Assembly: GCF_014650875.1 (NCBI RefSeq)
Contig: NZ_BMVU01000029.1
Span: 47,628 to 111,627, forward strand
Length of the DNA stretch: 64,000 nt
Direction of reading: 5' to 3'
Source of the DNA: Streptomyces minutiscleroticus
Lineage (GTDB): Bacteria > Actinomycetota > Actinomycetes > Streptomycetales > Streptomycetaceae
This document shows positions 31,356 to 40,318 of this stretch, one piece after another. The position numbers and the translations under genes were made by a program. How positions within the stretch are numbered: position 1 is the first letter of the stretch; each line of letters opens with the position of its first letter. The notes beneath the pieces were generated by a model. It was given only the letters and a program-made list of their open reading frames with translations, was not told the origin of the DNA and searched no databases.

Positions 31356-32278
31356 GCGGTGTCCGCGACCGGCTCACCGACGGGCTGTACGGCCTGGGCT
31401 GGAGCACCGTCAGGAGGCTGCCCGAACCGGCCGCCGTGCGCCTGGGCCGCACCATCGCCGACGCCGCCTGGAAGCGGCGCGGCCAGGGCGTCCTGCGCAT
31501 GGAGTCCAACTACGCGCGCGTGGTGCCCGGCGCGTCCCCCGAGCGGCTCGCCGAGCTGTCCCGGGCCGGCATGCGCTCGTACCTGCGCTACTGGATGGAG
31601 TCCTTCCGGCTGCCCTCCTGGAGCGAGGAGCGGATCAGGAACGGCCTCACCGTCAAGGGCCTGCACCACCTGACCGAAGGGCTCGCCGCCGGCAAGGGCG
31701 TCGTGGTCGCCCTGCCGCACCTGGCCAACTGGGACCTCGCGGGCGCCTGGCTCACCACCGAGCTGAAGATCCCCTTCACGACGGTCGCCGAGCGGCTGAA
31801 GCCCGAGACGCTCTACGACCGGTTCGTCGCCTACCGCGAGGGCCTCGGCATGGAGGTGCTGCCGCACAGCGGCGCCAGCGCGTTCGGCACGCTGGCCCGG
31901 CGGCTGCGCGACGGCGGCCTGGTCTGCCTGGTCGCCGACCGCGACCTGTCGTCCTCCGGCGTGGAGGTCGACTTCTTCGGCGAGCCGGCGCGGATGCCCG
32001 CGGGCCCCGCCATGCTCGCCCAGCACACCGGCGCCGTGCTGCTGCCGGTGACGCTCTGGTTCGACGACTCGCCGGTCATGCGGGGCCGGGTGCACCCGCC
32101 CGTCGACGTGCCGGAGTCAGGTACGCGCGCCGAGAAGACGTCTGTCATGACACAGGCGCTGGCCGACGCCTTCGCCTCGGGAATCGCCGACCATCCGGAG
32201 GACTGGCACATGCTCCAGCGGCTGTGGCTCGCCGACCTCGAACCCCGCCCCCGGCGCGGCGCAGGGGAGGGACCGTGA
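31352..32278 (+). CDS. patA: Phosphatidylinositol mannoside acyltransferase
   Basis: The 308-aa LpxL/HtrB-like acyltransferase begins at GTG 31352 inside the pgsA stop. The catalytic H-x4-D is in LPHLANWDLAGAW, and LVADRDLSSSGVEVDFFG with MPAGPAMLA matches the substrate-binding part of this family. It transfers a fatty acyl chain to the mannose of PIM1/PIM2 at the inner face of the membrane. The stop overlaps the pimA start. Confidence 0.9.
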   Translation: MSGVRDRLTDGLYGLGWSTVRRLPEPAAVRLGRTIADAAWKRRGQGVLRMESNYARVVPGASPERLAELSRAGMRSYLRYWMESFRLPSWSEERIRNGLTVKGLHHLTEGLAAGKGVVVALPHLANWDLAGAWLTTELKIPFTTVAERLKPETLYDRFVAYREGLGMEVLPHSGASAFGTLARRLRDGGLVCLVADRDLSSSGVEVDFFGEPARMPAGPAMLAQHTGAVLLPVTLWFDDSPVMRGRVHPPVDVPESGTRAEKTSVMTQALADAFASGIADHPEDWHMLQRLWLADLEPRPRRGAGEGP

Positions 32279-33477
32279 GGATCGGCATCGTCTGTCCGTA
32301 CTCCTGGGACGTGCCGGGCGGCGTCCAGTTCCACATCCGCGACCTGGCGGACCACCTCATCCGCCTCGGCCACGAGGTGTCCGTGCTCGCCCCGGCGGAC
32401 GACGACACCCCGCTGCCGCCGTACGTGGTCTCGGCCGGCCGCGCGGTGCCCGTGCCCTACAACGGGTCGGTGGCCCGGCTGAACTTCGGCTTCCTCAGCG
32501 CGGCCCGGGTGCGGCGCTGGCTGCACGACGGCACGTTCGACGTGATCCACATCCACGAGCCGGCCTCGCCCTCCCTCGGCCTGCTGGCCTGCTGGGCCGC
32601 GCAGGGCCCGATCGTCGCCACCTTCCACACCTCCAACCCGCGCTCGCGCGCGATGATCGCCGCGTACCCGATCCTGCAGCCCGCCCTGGAGAAGATCAGC
32701 GCGCGGATCGCGGTGAGCGAGTACGCGCGGCGCACCCTCGTCGAGCACCTCGGCGGCGACGCGGTGGTCATCCCGAACGGCGTCGACGTCGACTTCTTCG
32801 CCGCGGCCAAGCCCCGCCCCGAGTGGCGGTCGGAGGAGGCGCGCGGCGTCACCGCCGACCGCGCGGGCGGCACGATCGGCTTCATAGGCCGCATCGACGA
32901 ACCCCGCAAGGGACTGCCGGTCCTGATGCGGGCGCTGCCGAAGATCCTGGCCGAGCGGCCGGGCACGCGGCTGCTGGTCGCCGGGCGCGGCGACGAGGAG
33001 GAGGCCGTGGAGGGCCTGCCCGAGCGGATGCGCGGGAGCGTGGAGTTCCTCGGCATGGTCAGCGACGAGGACAAGGCGCGCCTGCTGCGCAGCGTCGACC
33101 TGTACGTGGCGCCCAACACCGGCGGCGAGAGCTTCGGCATCATCCTGGTCGAGGCGATGTCGGCCGGAGCCCCGGTGCTCGCCTCCGACCTCGACGCCTT
33201 CGCCCAGGTCCTGGACCAGGGCGCGGCGGGCGAACTGTTCGCCAACGAGGACGCCGACGCGCTGGCCGCGGCGGCCGTACGCCTCCTGGGCGACCCGGCG
33301 CGCCGCGAGGAGCTGCGCGAGCGGGGCAGCGCGCACGTGCGCCGCTTCGACTGGTCCACGGTCGGCGCCGACATCCTCTCCGTCTACGAGACGGTGACGG
33401 ACGGCACGGCGGCGGTGGCCGCCGACGAGCGCACGGGCCTCGGGCTGCGGGCGCGGTTCGGACTGGCGCGGGACTGA
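32275..33477 (+). CDS. pimA: Phosphatidyl-myo-inositol alpha-mannosyltransferase (GT4)
   Basis: The 400-aa GT-B glycosyltransferase adds the first mannose from GDP-mannose to phosphatidylinositol. PimA landmarks are MRIGIVCPYSWDVPGGVQFH at the N-terminus, HIHEPASPSLGLLA, IPNGVDVDFF, FIGRIDEPRKGLPVL and the EX7E block GESFGIILVEAMSAG. It starts at GTG 32275, overlapping the acyltransferase stop, with GGGGAGGGACC just upstream. Confidence 0.93.
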   Translation: MRIGIVCPYSWDVPGGVQFHIRDLADHLIRLGHEVSVLAPADDDTPLPPYVVSAGRAVPVPYNGSVARLNFGFLSAARVRRWLHDGTFDVIHIHEPASPSLGLLACWAAQGPIVATFHTSNPRSRAMIAAYPILQPALEKISARIAVSEYARRTLVEHLGGDAVVIPNGVDVDFFAAAKPRPEWRSEEARGVTADRAGGTIGFIGRIDEPRKGLPVLMRALPKILAERPGTRLLVAGRGDEEEAVEGLPERMRGSVEFLGMVSDEDKARLLRSVDLYVAPNTGGESFGIILVEAMSAGAPVLASDLDAFAQVLDQGAAGELFANEDADALAAAAVRLLGDPARREELRERGSAHVRRFDWSTVGADILSVYETVTDGTAAVAADERTGLGLRARFGLARD

Positions 33478-33699
33478 GCGGGGCGGCGTCGCGGCCTTCG
33501 CCCACCGGGTGCGGCGCGCGGCGCCGCCGCCCGGCCGAGCGCCGGGCGGGGCCTTCGCCCGGCCGGGACCCGGGGCGGGAGCGGGGGCCGGGACCGGAGG
33601 CAGGTCCCTGAGCAGGGGGCCGGGGCCGAGTCAGGTCACCGGGGCAGGGGCCGGTTCCGAAGCCGGGTCCGGAGCGGGGGCTGGGCCAGGCGTGCCAGG

Positions 33700-33733
33700 C
33701 GTGTGACCGCGCGCCCCGGCGAGCAGTCACACG
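33700..33733 (+). terminator. Candidate terminator of the PIM operon
   Basis: An 8-bp perfect inverted repeat with an 18-base loop and no U-tract, located over 200 bases after pimA. Weak candidate. Confidence 0.35.
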
Positions 33734-33773
33734 CCCGCCCCGGCGCGGCTCCGGGCGCCGCGCGCGGCACCGG

Positions 33774-33779
33774 TAGCCT
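33774..33779 (+). promoter_or_regulatory. Leaderless-type -10 element of the LemA-like gene
   Basis: TAGCCT ends 8 bases before GTG 33788 and no ribosome site is present. Confidence 0.45.
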
Positions 33780-33787
33780 GTGCGCCC

Positions 33788-34336
33788 GTGACCTCCACCT
33801 TGATCTGGATCGTGGTCGCCCTCGTGGCGATCGGCCTCTACCTGAGCTGGACCGCGGGGCGCCTCGACCGGCTGCACGCCCGGATCGACGCGGCGCGCGC
33901 CGCCCTGGACGCGCAGCTCCTGCGCCGCGCCTCGGTCGCACAGGAGCTGGCCACCTCCGGAGTGCTCGACCCGGCCGCGTCGATCGTGCTCTACGAGGCG
34001 GCGCACGCGGCCCGGCAGGCCGAGGAGGAGCAGCGCGAGGTCGCCGAGAGCGAGCTGAGCCAGGCGCTGCGCGCCGTCTTCGCCGAGGCCCAGCAGGTCG
34101 AGGCGGTGCGCGAGGCGCCCGGCGGCGAGGACGCCGCGCGCGAACTGGCGCAGGCGGTGCGCCGCGTCCCGATGGCCCGCCGCTTCCACAACGACGCCGT
34201 ACGGGCCGCCCGGGCCCTGCGCCGCCACCGCAAGGTGCGCTGGTTCCGCCTGGCCGGGCACGCGCCGTTCCCCATGGCCTTCGAGATGGACGACGAGCCG
34301 CCGGCGGCCCTGGTGGACCGCCCGACCGGAACGTAG
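33788..34336 (+). CDS. Membrane-anchored coiled-coil protein, LemA-like
   Basis: The 182-aa protein has one N-terminal helix (LIWIVVALVAIGLYLSWTAG) and then a mostly helical soluble domain with a LemA-like pattern (RLDRLHARIDAARAALDAQL, RASVAQELATSG, AEEEQREVAESELSQAL). It ends in a short extended region (RWFRLAGHAPFPMAFEMDD). In mycobacteria a membrane protein gene also lies at this spot between pimA and pdxS. Function unknown. Confidence 0.75.
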   Translation: MTSTLIWIVVALVAIGLYLSWTAGRLDRLHARIDAARAALDAQLLRRASVAQELATSGVLDPAASIVLYEAAHAARQAEEEQREVAESELSQALRAVFAEAQQVEAVREAPGGEDAARELAQAVRRVPMARRFHNDAVRAARALRRHRKVRWFRLAGHAPFPMAFEMDDEPPAALVDRPTGT

Positions 34337-34734
34337 GCCCGAAGGACGGCACGAAGACCCGGCACGCGGGACGGGCGCGGGCCCGGTACACGGTAGGGCC
34401 ATGGCTCAGTGGGCAGGGCAGCCACGGACCCGGCACGCGGCCGGGCGTCGACCCGATACGCGGCACGGCCCCGGCACGCGGGACGGGCGCCGGCCCGGTT
34501 CGCGGGGCAGGCGCAGGCCCGGTGCGTGGACAAGGGCCGGCCCCGGTGGCCTGCGTCGCCTCCCGTTCCCCGGCACCCCCGCCGCCCGCATCCGTACATG
34601 TCGGGCCACCGCTTCCACCCGCCGTCACCGCAAAACGAGCCACCGGCTCCTCATTGGCCCTTGTTGTGGACTGGTCCTCGGGCGTTTCCTCGAAGGCGCA
34701 GAAACTCTTCTCTCCCCCGAGTGAGGTCCATCCC
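34337..34734. repeat. Intergenic region before pdxS with a 29-bp direct repeat
   Basis: A 29-base sequence beginning CCGGCACGCGGGACGG occurs at 34359-34387 and again at 34471-34499 with one mismatch. The rest is GC-rich and carries no gene. The last 100 bases are less GC-rich (CTCATTGGCCCTTGTTGTGG) and must hold the pdxS promoter, but I see no clear -10/-35 pair. Confidence 0.5.
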
Positions 34735-35646
34735 GTGTCCAGCACGCTCTCCAGCAACCAGGCCCCCGAGACCGGCACCGCGCGCGTCAAGCGCGGCATG
34801 GCCGAGCAGCTCAAGGGCGGCGTGATCATGGACGTCGTCACGCCGGAGCAGGCGAAGATCGCCGAGGACGCGGGCGCCGTCGCCGTCATGGCCCTGGAGC
34901 GGGTCCCCGCCGACATCCGCAAGGACGGCGGCGTGGCCCGGATGTCCGACCCGGACATGATCGAGGGCATCATCGAGGCCGTCTCGATCCCGGTCATGGC
35001 CAAGTCCCGCATCGGCCACTTCGTCGAGGCCCAGGTGCTGCAGTCGCTCGGCGTCGACTACATCGACGAGTCCGAGGTCCTCACCCCGGCCGACGAGGTC
35101 AACCACTCCGACAAGTGGGCCTTCACCACCCCCTTCGTCTGCGGCGCCACCAACCTCGGCGAGGCCCTGCGCCGCATCGCCGAGGGCGCGGCCATGATCC
35201 GCTCCAAGGGCGAGGCCGGCACCGGCAACGTCGTCGAGGCCGTGCGCCACCTGCGCCAGATCAAGAACGAGATCGCGCGGCTGCGCGGCTTCGACAACCA
35301 CGAGCTGTACGCCGCCGCCAAGGAGCTGCGCGCCCCGTACGAGCTGGTCAAGGAGGTCGCCGAGCTGGGCAAGCTGCCGGTCGTCCTCTTCTCGGCCGGC
35401 GGTGTCGCGACCCCCGCCGACGCCGCGCTGATGCGTCAGCTGGGCGCCGAGGGCGTCTTCGTCGGCTCCGGCATCTTCAAGTCCGGCGACCCGGCCAAGC
35501 GCGCCGCCGCCATCGTGAAGGCCACCACCTTCTACGACGACCCCAAGGTCGTCGCGGACGCGTCCCGCAACCTCGGCGAGGCCATGGTCGGCATCGACTG
35601 CGACACCCTCCCCGAGACCGAGCGCTACGCCAACCGCGGCTGGTGA
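34735..35646 (+). CDS. pdxS: Pyridoxal 5'-phosphate synthase subunit PdxS
   Basis: The 303-aa (beta/alpha)8 synthase builds PLP from ribose 5-phosphate, glyceraldehyde 3-phosphate and ammonia. Family sequence is near perfect: RVKRGMAEQLKGGVIMDVV, MALERVPADIRKDGGVARM, MAKSRIGHFVEAQ, GEAGTGNVVEAVRH, LFSAGGVATPADAALM, GVFVGSGIF. The catalytic lysines are in PVMAKSRIG and the N-terminal block. The frame is open upstream, but GTG 34735 with GAGG 7 bases before it and the conserved N-terminus mark the start. pdxT follows 7 bases later. Confidence 0.97.
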   Translation: MSSTLSSNQAPETGTARVKRGMAEQLKGGVIMDVVTPEQAKIAEDAGAVAVMALERVPADIRKDGGVARMSDPDMIEGIIEAVSIPVMAKSRIGHFVEAQVLQSLGVDYIDESEVLTPADEVNHSDKWAFTTPFVCGATNLGEALRRIAEGAAMIRSKGEAGTGNVVEAVRHLRQIKNEIARLRGFDNHELYAAAKELRAPYELVKEVAELGKLPVVLFSAGGVATPADAALMRQLGAEGVFVGSGIFKSGDPAKRAAAIVKATTFYDDPKVVADASRNLGEAMVGIDCDTLPETERYANRGW

Positions 35647-35653
35647 GCACCCC

Positions 35654-36265
35654 ATGACGAACGAGAACCCCGTCATAGGCGTCCTGGCCCTCCAGGGCGA
35701 CGTACGGGAGCACCTCGTCGCCCTGGCCGCGGCCGACGCCGTGGCCAGGGCGGTGCGGCGCCCCGAGGAACTCGCCGCGGTGGACGGCCTGGTCATCCCC
35801 GGCGGCGAGTCCACCACCATCTCCAAGCTGGCCGTCCTCTTCGGAGTGATGGAGCCCCTCCGCGCGCGCGTGCGGGACGGCATGCCGGTCTACGGGACCT
35901 GCGCGGGCATGATCATGCTCGCCGACAAGATCCTCGACCCGCGCTCGGGGCAGGAGACCGTCGGCGGCATCGACATGATCGTGCGCCGCAACGCCTTCGG
36001 CCGCCAGAACGAGTCCTTCGAGGCGGCGGTCGACGTGAAGGGCGTTCCGGGCGATCCTGTGGAGGGCGTCTTCATCCGCGCCCCCTGGGTGGAGTCGGTC
36101 GGCGCCGGGGCCGAGGTGCTCGCCGAGCACGACGGCCACATCGTCGCCGTACGCCAGGGCAACGCGCTCGCCACGTCGTTCCACCCGGAGCTGACGGGCG
36201 ACCACCGCGTGCACGCGGTGTTCGTCGCCATGGCGCGCGCGAACCGGACACCCGAGTCCTTGTAG
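35654..36265 (+). CDS. pdxT: PLP synthase glutaminase subunit PdxT
   Basis: The 203-aa class I glutaminase supplies ammonia to PdxS. The triad is visible: nucleophile Cys in VYGTCAGMIMLA, and His and Glu in SFHPELTGD. PGGESTTISKLA and RRNAFGRQNESFEA are PdxT-specific. Start ATG 35654, 7 bases after pdxS, so the subunits are co-translated in one operon. Confidence 0.97.
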   Translation: MTNENPVIGVLALQGDVREHLVALAAADAVARAVRRPEELAAVDGLVIPGGESTTISKLAVLFGVMEPLRARVRDGMPVYGTCAGMIMLADKILDPRSGQETVGGIDMIVRRNAFGRQNESFEAAVDVKGVPGDPVEGVFIRAPWVESVGAGAEVLAEHDGHIVAVRQGNALATSFHPELTGDHRVHAVFVAMARANRTPESL

Positions 36266-36345
36266 GATCTCCGGGGTTACCTCCAGGACTCGCACAGTAC
36301 TGGGGGCGTCCGTACAGAGATGGGTTACGCGAAGGAGACAGGCAG

Positions 36346-37098
36346 ATGTCCGGCCACTCTAAATGGGCTACGACGAAGCACAAGAAGGCCGTGATCGACG
36401 CCAAGCGCGGCAAGCTCTTCGCGAAGCTGATCAAGAACATCGAGGTCGCGGCCCGGATGGGCGGCGTCGACCTGGACGGCAACCCGACGCTCTACGACGC
36501 CGTTCAGAAGGCGAAGAAGCAGTCGGTCCCGAACAAGAACATCGACTCGGCGATCAAGCGCGGCGGCGGCCTGGAGGCCGGCGGCGCCGACTACGAGACG
36601 ATCATGTACGAGGGCTACGGCCCGAACGGCGTCGCGGTGCTCATCGAGTGCCTCACCGACAACCGCAACCGCGCCGCCTCCGACGTCCGCGTCGCCATGA
36701 CCCGCAACGGCGGCTCGATGGCCGACCCGGGTTCGGTGTCGTACCTGTTCAACCGCAAGGGCGTCGTGATCGTCCCCAAGGGCGAGCTGTCCGAGGACGA
36801 CGTCCTGGGCGCCGTGCTCGACGCGGGCGCCGAGGAGGTCAACGACCTGGGCGAGACCTTCGAGGTGCTCAGCGAGGCCACCGACCTGGTCGCGGTCCGC
36901 ACCGCCCTGCAGGACGCCGGCATCGACTACGACTCGGCCGAGGCCAACTTCGTCCCGACCATGCAGGTCGAGCTGGACGAGGAGGGCGCCAGGAAGATCT
37001 TCAAGCTGATCGACGCCCTGGAGGACAGCGACGACGTGCAGAACGTCTTCGCCAACTTCGACGTCTCCGACGAGGTCATGGAGAAGGTCGACGCCTGA
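36346..37098 (+). CDS. yebC: YebC/TACO1-family regulator
   Basis: The 250-aa protein begins MSGHSKWATTKHKKAVIDAK, the universal YebC opening, and continues with PNKNIDSAIKRG, YEGYGPNGVAVLIECLTDN and DPGSVSYLFNRKG. YebC proteins bind DNA near ruv genes in some bacteria and aid translation of difficult (polyproline) stretches in others. It lies directly upstream of ruvC as in many bacteria, but a strong terminator separates them here. GAAGGAGAC lies before the ATG. Confidence 0.96.
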   Translation: MSGHSKWATTKHKKAVIDAKRGKLFAKLIKNIEVAARMGGVDLDGNPTLYDAVQKAKKQSVPNKNIDSAIKRGGGLEAGGADYETIMYEGYGPNGVAVLIECLTDNRNRAASDVRVAMTRNGGSMADPGSVSYLFNRKGVVIVPKGELSEDDVLGAVLDAGAEEVNDLGETFEVLSEATDLVAVRTALQDAGIDYDSAEANFVPTMQVELDEEGARKIFKLIDALEDSDDVQNVFANFDVSDEVMEKVDA

Positions 37099-37117
37099 CG
37101 TCGCGGGCGCGCGCTTT

Positions 37118-37155
37118 CCGGAGGGCCGGCGGGACACGTCCCGCCGGCCCTCCGG
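37118..37155 (+). terminator. Perfect hairpin terminator after yebC
   Basis: A 17-bp perfect stem (37118-37134 with 37139-37155) and 4-base loop begin 20 bases past the yebC stop. ruvC therefore probably has its own promoter; TAGCCT at 37175-37180 is a -10 candidate. Confidence 0.75.
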
Positions 37156-37210
37156 CATTGTCGGTGGCAGCGGATAGCCTGCACGAAAGGGTGATCGAAG
37201 GAGGGTGCGC

Positions 37211-37768
37211 GTGCGCGTGCTGGGGGTGGACCCGGGACTGACCCGGTGCGGTGTCGGCGTCGTCGAGGGCGTGGCCGGACGGCCGCTGGCCATGCTCGGC
37301 GTCGGAGTCGTCCGCACGCCCGCGGACGCCGACCTCGGCCACCGCCTCGTCGCCGTCGAGCAGGGCATCGAGCGCTGGCTGGACGAGCACCGGCCCGAGT
37401 ACGTCGCGGTGGAGCGCGTCTTCAGCCAGCACAACGTACGGACGGTGATGGGCACCGCCCAGGCCAGCGCCGTCGCCATCCTCTGCGCCTCCCGCCGCGG
37501 CATCCCCGTCGCGCTGCACACGCCCAGCGAGGTCAAGGCCGCCGTCACCGGCAGCGGCCGCGCCGACAAGGCCCAGGTGGGCGCCATGGTCACCCGTCTG
37601 CTCCGGCTCGACGCGCCGCCGAAGCCCGCCGACGCCGCGGACGCCCTGGCCCTCGCCATCTGCCACATCTGGCGCGCTCCCGCCCTGAACCGGCTGCAGC
37701 AGGCGCAGGCCGCCCACCGCACCGCCCGGAGCACCGCCCGTGCATCAGTCCGAAAGGTTCCCCGATGA
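37211..37768 (+). CDS. ruvC: Holliday junction endonuclease RuvC
   Basis: RuvC (185 aa) cuts Holliday junctions as a dimer. Four acidic residues of the RNase-H-like site are seen: D in MRVLGVDPGLTRCGVG, E in VAVERVFSQHN, and two D in PADAADALALA. GTG 37211 is chosen because AAGGAGGG ends 6 bases before it and gives the standard N-terminus; an in-frame GTG at 37205 overlaps that site. Its stop overlaps ruvA (ATGA). Confidence 0.96.
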   Translation: MRVLGVDPGLTRCGVGVVEGVAGRPLAMLGVGVVRTPADADLGHRLVAVEQGIERWLDEHRPEYVAVERVFSQHNVRTVMGTAQASAVAILCASRRGIPVALHTPSEVKAAVTGSGRADKAQVGAMVTRLLRLDAPPKPADAADALALAICHIWRAPALNRLQQAQAAHRTARSTARASVRKVPR

Positions 37769-38376
37769 TCGCCTTCGTCAGCGGCCCGGTCGCCGCGCTC
37801 GCCCCCGACTCCGCGGTGGTCGAGGTCGGCGGCGTCGGCATCGCCGTCCAGTGCACCCCGGGCACCCTCTCCGGGCTGCGCACCGGCCAGCAGGCCCGGC
37901 TCGCCACCTCCCTCGTCGTGCGCGAGGACTCGCTCACCCTGTACGGCTTCGCCGACGACGACGAGCGCCAGGTCTTCGAGCTGCTGCAGACCGCGAGCGG
38001 CGTCGGCCCGCGCCTGGCCCAGGCGATGCTCTCCGTGCACAGCCCCGACGCACTGCGCCGCGCCGTCTCCACCGGCGACGAGAAAGCGCTCACGGCGGTC
38101 CCCGGCATCGGCAAGAAGGGCGCCCAGAAGCTGCTCCTCGAACTGAAGGACCGGCTCGGCGAGCCGCTGGGCACGGGCGGCCCGGCCGTCGGCACGGCCG
38201 TCACGGCCGGCTGGCGCGACCAGCTGCACGCCGCGCTCATCGGCCTCGGCTACGCCACCCGCGAGGCCGACGAGGCCGTCGCCGCCGTGGCCCCCCGGGC
38301 CGAGGCGTCCGGGGGGACGCCCCAGGTGGGCCAGTTGCTCAAGGCCGCCCTGCAGACGCTCAACCGCGCCCGGTAG
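37765..38376 (+). CDS. ruvA: Holliday junction branch-migration protein RuvA
   Basis: The 203-aa junction-binding subunit has an OB fold (MIAFVSGPVAALAPDSAVVE, LYGFADDDERQVFELLQT), two helix-hairpin-helix motifs (SGVGPRLAQAMLS and VPGIGKKGAQKLLLEL) and the C-terminal RuvB-contact domain (HAALIGLGYATREADEAV). Translation is coupled to ruvC. Confidence 0.96.
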   Translation: MIAFVSGPVAALAPDSAVVEVGGVGIAVQCTPGTLSGLRTGQQARLATSLVVREDSLTLYGFADDDERQVFELLQTASGVGPRLAQAMLSVHSPDALRRAVSTGDEKALTAVPGIGKKGAQKLLLELKDRLGEPLGTGGPAVGTAVTAGWRDQLHAALIGLGYATREADEAVAAVAPRAEASGGTPQVGQLLKAALQTLNRAR

Positions 38377-38462
38377 CCGCCCGGCGCACCGCCGGCCGCC
38401 GGTACCGCGGCCCTTTCGCCCCCCGACCCCACCGACCCGACAGCGACCGCGAGGCACACGCA

Positions 38463-39536
38463 ATGAACTGGGACGACACGACCGACGCGACCGCCGCCGA
38501 GCGGTTGGTGGGCTCGGTCGCCGACCGCGAGGACCAGGCCGTCGAGGCCGCGCTGCGCCCCAAGGACCTGGACGAGTTCATCGGCCAGGAGAAGGTCCGT
38601 GAGCAGCTCGACCTCGTCCTGCGCGCCGCCCGCGCGCGCGGTGCCACCGCCGACCACGTCCTGCTCTCCGGCGCCCCCGGCCTCGGCAAGACCACCCTCT
38701 CCATGATCATCGCGGCCGAGATGGAGGCCCCGATCCGCATCACCAGCGGCCCCGCCATCCAGCACGCCGGCGACCTGGCCGCGATCCTGTCCTCCCTCCA
38801 GGAGGGCGAGGTCCTCTTCCTCGACGAGATCCACCGCATGTCGCGGCCCGCCGAGGAGATGCTCTACATGGCCATGGAGGACTTCCGCGTCGACGTCATC
38901 GTCGGCAAGGGCCCCGGGGCCACCGCCATCCCGCTCGAACTGCCGCCGTTCACCCTGGTGGGCGCCACCACCCGGGCCGGTCTGCTGCCGCCGCCGCTGC
39001 GCGACCGCTTCGGCTTCACCGCGCACATGGAGTTCTACGAGCCGGCCGAGCTGCAGCGCGTCGTCCACCGTTCGGCGGCCCTGCTCGACGTGGAGATCGG
39101 CGCGGAGGGCGCCGCCGAGATCGCCGGCCGCTCCCGGGGCACTCCCCGCATCGCCAACCGCCTGCTGCGCCGCGTGCGCGACTACGCCCAGGTCAAGGCC
39201 GACGGCGTGATCACCAGGGAGATCGCCTCCGCGGCCCTCGCCGTGTACGAGGTGGACGCCCGCGGTCTCGACCGCCTGGACCGCGCCGTCCTGGAGGCCC
39301 TGCTGAAGCTGTTCGGCGGCGGACCCGTCGGCCTGTCGACGCTCGCGGTCGCCGTGGGGGAGGAGCGCGAGACGGTCGAGGAGGTCGCCGAGCCCTTCCT
39401 GGTGCGCGAGGGACTGCTCGCGCGCACCCCGCGCGGGCGCGTGGCCACGCCCGCCGCCTGGGCCCACCTCGGGCTGACCCCGCCCGGCTCCGCGGCGGGC
39501 GGCGGAAGCGGACAACAGGACCTGTTCGGGGCATGA
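38463..39536 (+). CDS. ruvB: Holliday junction branch-migration ATPase RuvB
   Basis: The 357-aa AAA+ motor has Walker A GAPGLGKTT, Walker B LFLDEIHRM, sensor 1 GATTRAG, the arginine-finger block LRDRFG, sensor 2 RGTPRIANRLLRRVRD and a winged-helix C-terminus (GLSTLAVAVGEERETVEEVAEPFL). It drives branch migration with RuvA. About 87 bases separate it from ruvA. A Gly/Ser tail ends GQQDLFGA. Confidence 0.97.
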   Translation: MNWDDTTDATAAERLVGSVADREDQAVEAALRPKDLDEFIGQEKVREQLDLVLRAARARGATADHVLLSGAPGLGKTTLSMIIAAEMEAPIRITSGPAIQHAGDLAAILSSLQEGEVLFLDEIHRMSRPAEEMLYMAMEDFRVDVIVGKGPGATAIPLELPPFTLVGATTRAGLLPPPLRDRFGFTAHMEFYEPAELQRVVHRSAALLDVEIGAEGAAEIAGRSRGTPRIANRLLRRVRDYAQVKADGVITREIASAALAVYEVDARGLDRLDRAVLEALLKLFGGGPVGLSTLAVAVGEERETVEEVAEPFLVREGLLARTPRGRVATPAAWAHLGLTPPGSAAGGGSGQQDLFGA

Positions 39537-39583
39537 CGGCGCGCGCTCGCACGGGACCAGGAACTCCGATGGGATGCTGAGCG

Positions 39584-39613
39584 TTGTTCCTTGCGCGCGG
39601 ACTCGCTTAGACT
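39584..39613 (+). promoter_or_regulatory. Candidate promoter of yajC-secDF
   Basis: TTGTTC (39584-39589) and TAGACT (39608-39613) are spaced by 18 bases, about 90 bases before the yajC start. Confidence 0.45.
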
Positions 39614-39701
39614 CCGCCGATGCCGCCCCTGCCGGTGGTGTACGCAAACCCCCATCCATCAGGCCGCTCCCAGCGCGGTCGCTTGAAGGAAGTTCCGACC
39701 C

Positions 39702-40181
39702 GTGAGTCTCGTGACCCTCCTCCCGTTCATCGTGCTCATCGGGGCCATGTTCCTGATGACCCGGTCGGCCAAGAAGAAGCAGCAGCAGGCTGCTCAGATG
39801 CGCGACGAGATGCAGCCCGGCTCCGGCGTGCGCACGATCGGCGGCATGTACGCCACGGTCAAGGAGGTCAACGAGGACACGGTCCTCCTCGACGCCGGCC
39901 CGGGCGTCGACCTGCTCTTCGCGAAGAACGCGATCGGCGCGGTCCTCTCGGACGACGAGTACAACCGCATCGTCCACGGCGTCGAGCACGACCTGAAGGC
40001 CGACGGCGCCCACGTCCCGGACGACGCCTCCTCCCTCACCGGGACCGACGAGCCCGCCGGCGCCTCCGAGGACAAGCCCCTCGACCTCACGAAGGACGCG
40101 GCCGACGAGCCCGCCGCGGACCTGACGAAGTCCGACGAGGCGGAGCCGAAGAAGACCGACGGCGGGTCCGAGGCCAAGTAG
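39702..40181 (+). CDS. yajC: Sec translocon accessory protein YajC
   Basis: The 159-aa protein has one N-terminal membrane helix (LVTLLPFIVLIGAMFLMT), the conserved RSAKKKQQQAAQMRDEMQPG and GSGVRTIGGMYATV, then a long acidic, disordered tail (SLTGTDEPAGASEDKPLDLT) beyond the usual length of about 110. It associates with SecDF. Start GTG 39702 after GAAGGAAG. Confidence 0.93.
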   Translation: MSLVTLLPFIVLIGAMFLMTRSAKKKQQQAAQMRDEMQPGSGVRTIGGMYATVKEVNEDTVLLDAGPGVDLLFAKNAIGAVLSDDEYNRIVHGVEHDLKADGAHVPDDASSLTGTDEPAGASEDKPLDLTKDAADEPAADLTKSDEAEPKKTDGGSEAK

Positions 40182-40318
40182 GCCCACCGGGAGCGCGGCG
40201 CGATCCGCTCGCGCCCCGCGCTTCCCGGGACGTGCGGTTCCCGCACGGAGTCCCGACACCATGGCATGGCCGTCCGCGCTCACCCGGCGCCGGGCGGCCC
40301 GAGAGGGAGTACGAGAAG

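Larger units (their letters stand above)
33478..33787. other. GC-rich intergenic region after pimA
   Basis: About 310 bases without a gene. A GGGGGCCGGG(A/G)CCG-type phrase recurs between 33560 and 33680. The arms CGTGTGAC (33700-33707) and GTCACACG (33726-33733) form a candidate terminator hairpin with a GC-rich 18-base loop. Confidence 0.45.

Noticed and set aside
34359..34499. 29-bp direct repeat before pdxS considered as a second CRISPR unit
   Set aside because: The spacing between copies is about 83 bases, there is no stem like an I-E repeat, and only two copies occur.
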